Source of the DNA: a virus
Direction: 5' to 3' (one strand)
DNA: 26,851 bases
IMG/VR virus record: IMGVR_UViG_3300034105_000261
Location: 1-26,851 of that record
The notes below the pieces were generated by a model. It saw only the letters and a list, made by a program, of their open reading frames with translations, was not told the DNA's origin and searched no databases. Position numbers and translations under genes: made by a program. Every line of letters begins with the position of its first letter. The stretch's first letter is position 1. Positions 8,101 to 14,088 of this stretch are shown here, piece after piece.

Positions 8101-8795
8101 ATAAGGAGTTCTTGGCATCTATTGCAATAAATCCATCCGCATCAAATAATTTCAATGTTGCAGCAATGCAGATATGGATAAAGCATGACTTTTCAGAATT
8201 TTCACAATCAGACATTCCAATATTTGAAATTGTAAACGTAAACAATACTATTGAGATCATGCTTACGTCAATTGATAATGGAAGTAGGGCACAGATATAT
8301 GCAAGAGATAAGGATACACTTGCGCCAATTACATATATCTCTTTCTATCAGAATGGAATCTATGTAAATCTTCCAACAATAAGGATGGGTGATTGGTCTT
8401 GCTTGGGTATGCTCTTCCAAGAATCACTTGAGTTTACAAACTTTGTTGGAAAGATTAATCTTTTTGGTAGAACATACTTTAATAATATATCTTATTACTT
8501 GGAAGAAAGTATTGGAAAAAAAGTTGGGATTGTTGCAAGAAACTGGGGGCAGGTATATGAAGATCCTCCAACGACCTATGACTGGCAGCATTGGAGAGAT
8601 AGTGGAACTTGGAGAGATGTATACGTTCTTGATCAAACAACCACATATATTCTTACCCCAGAAAACATTTATCAATCATATCTCGGCACGAACAGGGAGG
8701 TAATTGATGATGAAGGTGGAGTTTATATAGGATCTTATGGATTCTCTGCCTACTCTGATACCGTTTGGTCACAGGATACAAGGAAACCTGCATAA
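5142..8795 (+). CDS. Large tail appendage protein with LamG/concanavalin-like domains
   Basis: 1217 residues from ATG 5142. The frame is open back to a GTG at 5115, but that codon lies inside the hairpin and upstream of the predicted transcript start. The N terminus (AYAEHPISMWPLDD) is the start of a LamG-type jelly roll. A clearer one lies at about 280-430 (SLEFWMKVN, ILGPLAETSWGVYV, ALFINGEQV), a probable third at about 520-680 (AVYGVFEVED, RFEINLFEDQIKYTL), and a C-terminal one at about 990-1130 (MQIWIKHD, GDWSCLGMLF). These folds usually bind glycans or polysaccharide. I infer a tail-tip or side-fibre protein that contacts the cell envelope. It sits just before the head genes, away from the tape measure gene. 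The fold call rests on motif rhythm, not a search. Confidence 0.75.
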   Translation: MSVALNSYAVKAYAEHPISMWPLDDNSYYISYMNNAKRKFSTWTITTSPTSGGATHNDSPTLPDIALPFLNETYSAIYVSNSSLPNNTLVSAKSGNIDISDMNSSLESFCVNFFLYQSPQYVNWYKLGYEYYDTDSLAYETILSGQIPPPTLQSWSNFNTTYDLPQNISYAHPIKLIIQINLKDVSSSDAEDRTFIMNGLSVGQWSETSCNKSLGIDPIAIPASTDLVGLTGYPADQYGLLSDNGYYLVEDGILLASNGSVPLVFGTDNATTLTASQLGNPSLIFPGMGVLNEKGKFKDYSLEFWMKVNPSTVYSRRILGPLAETSWGVYVKEGFISLVIGNSRGSHSVSEWNRPMIVHILIKRESAALFINGEQVITIPYDPYSLTFPSSDNDWWGFYSYEDIDHFKVDCISIYPYAIATQVAKRRMAWGQAVPSAQFIDSGFGGIPTTIDFPVSGYKSNIIYPDIARWDGGYFNNLKATTNSLTVPDYELPTIYLGGRNIYDWYDANNTVNNLEYPTLDAHPKFITFRPNVSGGAWTPTGDDWNEDCYLQFQSLNILTNPVSAVYGVFEVEDETSSDRPLIHFINTLSGKRFEINLFEDQIKYTLNNVELASITVDTSDHMVAGINIKTFANTYGYEALTFFGNPSAIQIIVGGNAKTGDDALTFDEKIYRFGFCNEINYNELIDHFDSSGITLPNDNGLFLDHFASYTLLPMYEYEKFFLDIAISAEWEEYYPLSYFASPVIDENGDTVYDIDSLQLNIGYPSVSAPFLFLYQDLEALFSTQTYADLDNPVTSGYSNYLDLKYNNTSGGDIDVSMSSLKMYATFQSIFDNNVNPLDSFVYTKKLDASRVIYVENENTLASPSKAFNTKFEILNGTIMYPPKVYNEENIDFTNLSMAIHFVLNQKGILSNPFNVRTFEIASRPLSNDYLLNPIKTKFGNSVYTYTDDGTVFDGKEQNPVYIYKKTSPYLYLTDDSGIKVVKHLEDKEFLASIAINPSASNNFNVAAMQIWIKHDFSEFSQSDIPIFEIVNVNNTIEIMLTSIDNGSRAQIYARDKDTLAPITYISFYQNGIYVNLPTIRMGDWSCLGMLFQESLEFTNFVGKINLFGRTYFNNISYYLEESIGKKVGIVARNWGQVYEDPPTTYDWQHWRDSGTWRDVYVLDQTTTYILTPENIYQSYLGTNREVIDDEGGVYIGSYGFSAYSDTVWSQDTRKPA

Positions 8796-8797
8796 TC

Positions 8798-8806
8798 TGG
8801 TACAAT
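8798..8806 (+). promoter_or_regulatory. Extended -10 promoter TGGTACAAT, near-leaderless start
   Basis: A one-mismatch variant (TACAAT) of the recurring element, overlapping nothing and ending seven bases before ATG 8814. Transcription would start within one base of the ATG. No ribosome binding site is visible. Confidence 0.55.
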
Positions 8807-8813
8807 AGTGGTT

Positions 8814-9206
8814 ATGAGTAATACAAAAACCCCAAAAATTGGTAAAACTAAGATAACGCATATAGATAAAGGCTCTGGTCAAAGGAATATGTTTGGCTAC
8901 GAATGGGGGCTTTATTTCTGGAGGCTTCCAAGTGGAAGATTATTTAAGGATAATGAAGGGAGACTTCTCAATATTCCCTCCGTAAAAGGAGATATTGGTC
9001 AAATGTCAAAGATTCGTCAAGCAGCCACAACATATGGTCAACCAGAGGGTGAAGCGTGGTTCTATGCTGGTGCAAACAGGTCTACAGATGAAGAGTATGC
9101 TGAACAACTTGATCGTCTTGACCAAGGATTGATTCCATCAATGAATGATCTTGGTGCAGTTGATGCTGCAAAGAAGACTGCCGCATTATATGGGAATGCT
9201 GAATAA
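8814..9206 (+). CDS. Conserved small protein upstream of portal, function unknown
   Basis: 130 residues from ATG 8814; a GTG at 8808 is in frame but lies upstream of the predicted transcript start. The sequence includes KIGKTKITHIDKGSGQRNMF, FWRLPSGRLFKDNEGRLLNIPS, a MSKIRQAATTYGQPEG stretch and a C-terminal LDQGLIPSMNDLGAVDAAK helix. I recognise it as a protein type found immediately before the portal gene in some actinobacteriophages, with no assigned function that I know of. The stop and the portal start share TAATG, so the two proteins are likely made together. A structural or packaging-related role is plausible from position only. Confidence 0.72.
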   Translation: MSNTKTPKIGKTKITHIDKGSGQRNMFGYEWGLYFWRLPSGRLFKDNEGRLLNIPSVKGDIGQMSKIRQAATTYGQPEGEAWFYAGANRSTDEEYAEQLDRLDQGLIPSMNDLGAVDAAKKTAALYGNAE

Positions 9207-10837
9207 TGTCTGAACTCCTTATTGATGCAAAGTTAGCCGATTCAATCATTGAGAATGAATTTCTAAACTCAGATCCATTTAACAAGAGTTGGGAGTCACT
9301 TATTGGTTTTAACGGAATAGATAAAAACTTTAAGCGCAGAGTTGCTCGTACTGAAAAAGCAAACACGACAATCAATAATGTTCCTCGTCAAGCAGACGGT
9401 CAAATCTCTGAAAGATACTTATCTGAAGCAAATGCAATTGGTCAGTCAGAAAGTGGAGATGCAAACTCAAAGAAAATTAATCCTGGGCAGGTATATAGAA
9501 ATGGATACGGAATCTTTGACCTAATCACCCCGCCATACAACTTATATGAACTTTCATCCTATTACGACACCTCGTTTGCCAATCATGCGGCAGTAGATAC
9601 AAAAGTATCAAATACAGTCAGTCTTGGCTATAAGTTTGACATGACAACAGAGACATTGCTTAGACTAGAGGCCACATCAAGTGAATCTGCAAAGAAAAAA
9701 GCCAAAAAACGTATTGAGCAATTAAAAATTGAGTTGGCTGATTGGATAGAAAGTTGCAACGATGATGATAGTTTAACAAAAACTCTTGAAAAAGTAGTTA
9801 CAGATATGCAAGCAACTGGAAACGGTTATATTGAAATCGGTAGAACGGTGGTTGGCGATATTGGATACGTTGGTCACATACCTTCAACAACAATGCGTGT
9901 CCGTCGTCTTCATGATGGATATATTCAAATCATTGCAGGAACTATTACATATTTTAGAAATTTTGGTGCTACCAACCCAAACCCAGTTACAACTGACAAT
10001 AGACCTAACGAGGTAATTCACCTCAAAGAATATTCTCCACTCAATACGTTCTACGGTGTTCCAGATATTATTGCTGCAATGACTTCTCTTCGTGGAGATC
10101 AGATGGCTGCTCAGTATAATATTGACTACTTTGAGAACAAGGCTGTTCCACGATACATCATTACTGTTAAGGGTGCTAAGTTGACTGCGGAAGCAGAAGA
10201 TAAGTTATTCCGATTCTTCCAAACTGGACTTAAAGGTCAATCACACAGAACACTTTACATTCCACTTCCTGGTGATAGCGAGGGAAGCAAGATAGAGTTT
10301 GAGATGCATCCCGTAGAGAATGGTGTACAAGAAGCATCATTCAGCGACTATCGCTTGCGTAATCGTGACGACATCCTTATGGCGCATCAAGTTCCTTTAT
10401 CTAAACTAGGTGGTACTGGTTCGGGTGGTCTTGCTGCGGCAATGAGTCAAGATAGAACGTTTAGAGATCAAGTCGCAAAGCCACTACAAGAGTATGTTGA
10501 GAAGGCTGTAAACAAGATCATTAGAGAGAAAACAGACATCATTAAACTCTGTTTTAATCAACTCAGTCTTACTGATGAAATTGCAGACTCTCAGATTAAT
10601 GAAAGATATGTAAAGAATCAAGTTCTTACTCCAAACGAGGTTCGTGAAAAGATTGGATATCCGCAAAGAGATGGTGGAGATGTTCCTCTTGAGTTAAACC
10701 CAAGACAAGCAGCAGATGCTAAAGGAAATATGGCGGGGAGTAAAACAAGAGACACAGAAAGATCAAATAATCAGTCTGATGGTGCTGCTGCGGTAACAGG
10801 AAGAAACCCTAAGGGTGAAGGAGCAAAGACATCATAA
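9206..10837 (+). CDS. Portal protein
   Basis: 543 residues, in the usual range for portals of the PBSX/PF04860 type. The portal forms the dodecameric channel at the capsid vertex through which DNA is packaged and ejected. Visible features: LITPPYNLYELSSYYD (about 107-122), an ATGNGYIEIGR segment (about 202), VIHLKEYSPLNTFYGVPDI, QYNIDYFENKAVPRYIITVKG (about 302-322, the widely conserved F.NGA.P-like portal motif), HQVPLSKLGG, and LTPNEVREKIGYPQRDGGD near the C terminus, a standard ending of this family. The last 50 or so residues are polar and low complexity. Its start overlaps the upstream stop, and it is followed by a short intergenic region holding a palindrome and a promoter. Confidence 0.93.
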   Translation: MSELLIDAKLADSIIENEFLNSDPFNKSWESLIGFNGIDKNFKRRVARTEKANTTINNVPRQADGQISERYLSEANAIGQSESGDANSKKINPGQVYRNGYGIFDLITPPYNLYELSSYYDTSFANHAAVDTKVSNTVSLGYKFDMTTETLLRLEATSSESAKKKAKKRIEQLKIELADWIESCNDDDSLTKTLEKVVTDMQATGNGYIEIGRTVVGDIGYVGHIPSTTMRVRRLHDGYIQIIAGTITYFRNFGATNPNPVTTDNRPNEVIHLKEYSPLNTFYGVPDIIAAMTSLRGDQMAAQYNIDYFENKAVPRYIITVKGAKLTAEAEDKLFRFFQTGLKGQSHRTLYIPLPGDSEGSKIEFEMHPVENGVQEASFSDYRLRNRDDILMAHQVPLSKLGGTGSGGLAAAMSQDRTFRDQVAKPLQEYVEKAVNKIIREKTDIIKLCFNQLSLTDEIADSQINERYVKNQVLTPNEVREKIGYPQRDGGDVPLELNPRQAADAKGNMAGSKTRDTERSNNQSDGAAAVTGRNPKGEGAKTS

Positions 10838-10865
10838 CGAAATCGTTATAAAATGATGTTATAAT
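10834..10865 (+). promoter_or_regulatory. Inverted repeat plus extended -10 promoter TGTTATAAT
   Basis: ATAACGA and TCGTTAT form an inverted repeat at 10834-10849, overlapping the portal stop codon. TGTTATAAT follows at 10857-10865, giving a start near 10872 and a leader of only about four bases before ATG 10876. The repeat would lie roughly at -23 to -38, an operator-like place. Confidence 0.5.
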
Positions 10866-10875
10866 TACAATAGTC

Positions 10876-12429
10876 ATGATTAAATTCCAAGAAACTAAAA
10901 CAGCAATCAGTGGCAACCACCTTAACTTTTCTACTCCTATTTCTAAGATAGATGTAGAAAAAAGAATGGTACATGGTTTTGCAACACTGGACAATCTTGA
11001 TAGACAAGGTGACGTTGTTCCACTTGAAGCATCAATAAAAGCCTTTGAGTCTTTTAGAGGAAACATAAGAGAGATGCATCAACCAATTTCTGTCGGCAAG
11101 GTAGTTTCTTTTAAAGAAGAAACATATTTTGATGCAGAAAGCAATAAATCCTACAATGGAATCTATGTATCCGCTTATGTAAGCAAGGGTGCTCAAGACA
11201 CATGGGAAAAGGTACTTGATGGAACGCTTAGTGCATTTTCAATAGGTGGAGAAGTTCATGACTCAGAAGATGTTTTTGACGAAGAGTTAAATAAAAAATA
11301 CCAAGTAATTAAAGAGTATTCCCTTAGCGAACTTTCTTTAGTTGACAATCCAGCAAATCAATTCGCTAACGTTATTAGTATTGAGAAGGGTCAAGGAACA
11401 GGATACCTAATGAAAGCAACAATTGAAAATGTATTTTGGTGCAGAAAAGATGATGTTATTCAAATGTCATATGGAGCAAATAAGGCTTGCCCTCAATGCG
11501 ACAAGGCTATGTCAAACATTGGTTTTGTAGAAAGCAATGATTCAGAAAAAACATCAGTAATAAAAGAAATAATCACTAATACAAAGAAAACCATAATTCA
11601 AAAGAATATTGACATTGATTCATACGTTAAGTTTGATGATAGTTATGGAAGAGTAATTGACTTAGTGTTTAAGGGTGGAGCAAGGCTTTCGTCTGAAGAA
11701 GTTGCTGTTATGGCAAAAACAGACGATCCAGTTGTGATAATAAAATTATACTCACAAAAAGACGGTATAATTATACCAACAAATCGTCGCGTTATTAAGA
11801 ATATTTCATTAGTAGAAACAGTTAATGCGATTAGTAAATCAGAGGTAAAGGAGGTAAGCAAGATGAATTCAGATATTATCGTTGTAGATGAGATCGAAAA
11901 GTCAATGAGTGAAGAGCAAATCAATCCACCAATGGAGGACGCAATTCCTGTCACTATGGTTGACACGCAAAAGGCTATTGAGATCGAAGTCACAGAAGAA
12001 GACGAAGAAGACTCAGAAGATGAAATGGCAGAAAAAGCCTATTCAGGAGCCGAAGAAGAAAAGGGCGACATGAGTGATGAGGCAAAGAAAGCCATTTCAC
12101 CATCAGTAGTCAGTGAAGAAGATGTTAATGCTACAACCAAAATGATTGACACCATTAACGATCATCTTACATCTGCACTTTCTACTCTTGCTGAAACAGT
12201 AAAGGCTCTTGATGCTAAGATTGAAGGCATTAACAAGGCAATTGCTGGAGTCAGCAATGAGGTAAGTGAAGTGAAAGATAGTTTTGGAAAGCGCGTGGAC
12301 GCTGTGGAAAAGGACACTGCTTTCCGTAAGTCTGCTGATCTTGGCGAGATCTTGCAGGAACAACCAATAGTGGTTAAAAAATCACTGTGGGGCGGCAGTT
12401 TCCTCAAAAATGCCGATCTATTTAAATAA
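10876..12429 (+). CDS. Prohead protease (XkdF-like) with C-terminal scaffold domain
   Basis: 517 residues. The N-terminal 170 residues are an S78/XkdF-type serine protease: H68 in REMHQPISVGK, S122 in LSAFSIGGEV, and E152 in SLSELSLVDNPAN are the expected catalytic or conserved positions. Residues about 180-215 hold a zinc-ribbon-like patch (C189, C205, C208), and about 240-315 a small beta domain (SYVKFDDSYGRVIDLV, DDPVVIIKLYS, IIPTNRRV). From about 330 the chain is strongly acidic, then forms a coiled coil (MIDTINDHLTSALSTLAETV) and ends with WGGSFLKNADLFK. That part looks like scaffold. The protease matures the procapsid and would remove the scaffold. An internal ribosome binding site may make the scaffold separately. 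A near-leaderless promoter drives the gene. The protease call is strong; the scaffold call is by composition and context. Confidence 0.9.
   Translation: MIKFQETKTAISGNHLNFSTPISKIDVEKRMVHGFATLDNLDRQGDVVPLEASIKAFESFRGNIREMHQPISVGKVVSFKEETYFDAESNKSYNGIYVSAYVSKGAQDTWEKVLDGTLSAFSIGGEVHDSEDVFDEELNKKYQVIKEYSLSELSLVDNPANQFANVISIEKGQGTGYLMKATIENVFWCRKDDVIQMSYGANKACPQCDKAMSNIGFVESNDSEKTSVIKEIITNTKKTIIQKNIDIDSYVKFDDSYGRVIDLVFKGGARLSSEEVAVMAKTDDPVVIIKLYSQKDGIIIPTNRRVIKNISLVETVNAISKSEVKEVSKMNSDIIVVDEIEKSMSEEQINPPMEDAIPVTMVDTQKAIEIEVTEEDEEDSEDEMAEKAYSGAEEEKGDMSDEAKKAISPSVVSEEDVNATTKMIDTINDHLTSALSTLAETVKALDAKIEGINKAIAGVSNEVSEVKDSFGKRVDAVEKDTAFRKSADLGEILQEQPIVVKKSLWGGSFLKNADLFK
11847..11855 (+). promoter_or_regulatory. 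Internal consensus Shine-Dalgarno AAAGGAGGT
   Basis: This perfect anti-16S match lies inside the protease coding sequence, seven bases before an in-frame ATG at 11863. It is the strongest ribosome binding site I see in the window and has no other evident reason to be there. Confidence 0.7.
11863..12429 (+). CDS. Nested in-frame scaffold protein (inferred)
   Basis: 188 residues, in the same frame as and identical to residues 330-517 of the protease ORF. It starts MNSDIIVVDEIEKSM and contains a very acidic run (EEDEEDSEDE), a helical coiled-coil region (about 100-160) and the conserved C-terminal WGGSFLKN tail. Phage scaffolds are typically acidic, helical, made in excess over the protease, and in lambda (C/Nu3) are made from an internal start in the same way. 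The start choice rests on the consensus Shine-Dalgarno at 11847-11855. It lies immediately upstream of the major capsid gene, as scaffolds usually do. The product itself is inferred; nothing in the sequence proves it is made. Confidence 0.6.
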   Translation: MNSDIIVVDEIEKSMSEEQINPPMEDAIPVTMVDTQKAIEIEVTEEDEEDSEDEMAEKAYSGAEEEKGDMSDEAKKAISPSVVSEEDVNATTKMIDTINDHLTSALSTLAETVKALDAKIEGINKAIAGVSNEVSEVKDSFGKRVDAVEKDTAFRKSADLGEILQEQPIVVKKSLWGGSFLKNADLFK

Positions 12430-12459
12430 AACAGAAAGAAATTCAGGAGGTGAAACACA

Positions 12460-13584
12460 ATGACACAAGAAATTATTAAGAACCAACCAAGTGATACAGG
12501 AGAGTACGGTGATCCAAACCCAGGTTTATACCAAGGTCAAGGAGCACTTGCCGCAGGAGGTATTGGTACTGTGGAAGACCCAAGTGTTGGTGTATTGGGA
12601 AACATCCCAAACGCAAATTATGGTGACACAACAGGCCCAAACGCAGTTAATCCAGTAGGAGCACCTGGTGGTATTCTCAACCCAGAACAAGCACGTCGAT
12701 TCATCGACTATGTTTGGGATGCAACAGTTCTCGCCCAAGACGGTCGTAGAGTTACAATGCGTGCAAACACGATTGAACTTGAAAAGGTCAACGTAGGTGA
12801 GCGTGTTATCCGTTCAGCAGCACAGGCACTTGGTGAATACACCAATGCTGGTGCAACATTCACAAAGGTTGAACTTACTACAAAGAAGATTCGTCTTGAC
12901 TGGGAGGTTTCAACTGAGGCACTTGAAGATAACATCGAAGGTGCAGCACTTGAAGACCATCTAGTTCGTTTGATGACAAACTCATTCGGTAACGACCTTG
13001 AGGATCTTGCCATCAACGGTACTGGAGGGATGGACCCATTCCTTGGTATCATGAACGGTTTCGTAAATCAGGCAACTGATGGAGATTCACACGAAGCAGT
13101 CGTTGATACAACAGGAGGATGGACACCTGAGGTAATGCAGGAGATCATTTATGCTCTCCCACGCAAGTACCGTGCTATCAAGTCAGGACTCAAGTTCTAC
13201 GCAGGTACAGATGTTTTTGCAAACATTGTAAAGAACAACGGTACACTTGCAGATGCTATCTCTGAAGCACTTATGCCAAGAGTTAGCGGAACACCAGGCC
13301 GTCGTGAAGACTACCTTTCAGGTGGTGGACAGACATTTGGTGGCGCTCGTACCACTCGTGTTCTTGGCATGAATGTTCAGGAAGTTCCTTACTACCCTGC
13401 TGGTTATGTCGATTTGACATTCCCACAGAACCGTGTATGGGGTTTCCAAAGAGACATCACTGTCAACCGTGAATACAAGCCAAAGAAGGACACAATTGAA
13501 TATACAATTTTCGTTCGCTTTGGTCTAACATGGGAAGAACTAGACGCAATTGCATACGCAGAAGCAACACCAGTTGTTTCCTAA
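12460..13584 (+). CDS. Major capsid protein, HK97 fold
   Basis: 374 residues. A strong ribosome site AGGAGGTGA (12445-12453) lies six bases before the ATG. The N-terminal ~70 residues are rich in Gly, Pro, Asn and Asp with little predicted helix. The HK97-type body begins near ILNPEQARRFIDYVWD and includes the TMRANTIELEKVNVGERVI E-loop region, KIRLDWEVSTEALEDNIEG spine region, GNDLEDLAINGTG, and a C-terminal DITVNREYKPKKDTIEYTIF followed by VRFGLTWEELDAIAYA, which is typical. It assembles the capsid around the scaffold. Codon use shifts to C-ending codons (GTC, ATC, AAC, TTC), as in the tail tube gene, consistent with high expression. A UUCG hairpin terminator follows. I see no dedicated promoter immediately upstream. 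Confidence 0.93.
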   Translation: MTQEIIKNQPSDTGEYGDPNPGLYQGQGALAAGGIGTVEDPSVGVLGNIPNANYGDTTGPNAVNPVGAPGGILNPEQARRFIDYVWDATVLAQDGRRVTMRANTIELEKVNVGERVIRSAAQALGEYTNAGATFTKVELTTKKIRLDWEVSTEALEDNIEGAALEDHLVRLMTNSFGNDLEDLAINGTGGMDPFLGIMNGFVNQATDGDSHEAVVDTTGGWTPEVMQEIIYALPRKYRAIKSGLKFYAGTDVFANIVKNNGTLADAISEALMPRVSGTPGRREDYLSGGGQTFGGARTTRVLGMNVQEVPYYPAGYVDLTFPQNRVWGFQRDITVNREYKPKKDTIEYTIFVRFGLTWEELDAIAYAEATPVVS

Positions 13585-13604
13585 TGCAAGATGTGTTATG
13601 GTTT

Positions 13605-13628
13605 GGGGAGGGGCTTCGGTCCCTCCCC
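13605..13628 (+). terminator. UUCG-loop hairpin after the major capsid gene
   Basis: GGGGAGGGGC pairs with GTCCCTCCCC (ten pairs, one G-U) around a TTCG tetraloop. It is followed by only two T residues, then AACCATATAA and the next promoter. The stability argues for terminator or 3'-end protection of the capsid mRNA. Confidence 0.75.
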
Positions 13629-13640
13629 TTAACCATATAA

Positions 13641-13649
13641 TGATATAAT
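13641..13649 (+). promoter_or_regulatory. Extended -10 promoter TGATATAAT for the connector genes
   Basis: The exact element lies just after the capsid terminator, with a predicted start near 13656. A Shine-Dalgarno AAAGGAGAGG (13656-13665) precedes ATG 13672. This unit likely covers the connector genes through 16746, whose junctions are short or overlapping. Confidence 0.6.
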
Positions 13650-13671
13650 TAATATAAAGGAGAGGTGTTAC

Positions 13672-14085
13672 ATGATGGAATCAGTAGGCTTGACAAAAGA
13701 AATGCCAAAAACTAAAGAAGATTTAAATTTTGAAAGTGTAAGGGTAAAAGAAGTTATTAACGATGACAATCAAAAAGTTATTACTGGACCAGCAAAAAAG
13801 AAAACATCAAAATCCTCAAATATGCAAAAAAATTCCGAGAGTGTTCTTGGATCAAACGCTGCCGATAGAGCACTTGCAAAGATTATTATAGAAGAAAAAG
13901 AAGAGCCAAAAAATGTTTCAGAAAAGATTGCACTTTGGTCAAACAAAAACATTCGTTGGTCAGATGTTGGAGCGGTAAGCAAAGGCTATAATATTGTAAC
14001 AGAGGGGGCATCCGAAAAGTGGCTTTCTAGGGATGGTATCCGAAAGGCTACCCCTGAAGAAGTAGCAACATATTTCGGTAAGTAA
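13672..14085 (+). CDS. Small head/connector-region protein, function unknown
   Basis: 137 residues; a second ATG follows at once (13675). The first ~85 residues are Lys/Glu/Ser-rich and probably disordered. The C-terminal ~55 residues form a compact conserved unit: KIALWSNKNIRWSDVGAVSKGYN, a WLSRDGIRKATPEEVATYFGK tail. This C-terminal unit is familiar from proteins encoded between capsid and head-tail adaptor genes in actinobacteriophages, where no firm function is known to me. Position suggests a capsid accessory or neck protein. A good Shine-Dalgarno and a promoter precede it; the next gene begins three bases after its stop. Confidence 0.75.
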   Translation: MMESVGLTKEMPKTKEDLNFESVRVKEVINDDNQKVITGPAKKKTSKSSNMQKNSESVLGSNAADRALAKIIIEEKEEPKNVSEKIALWSNKNIRWSDVGAVSKGYNIVTEGASEKWLSRDGIRKATPEEVATYFGK

Positions 14086-14088
14086 TTT

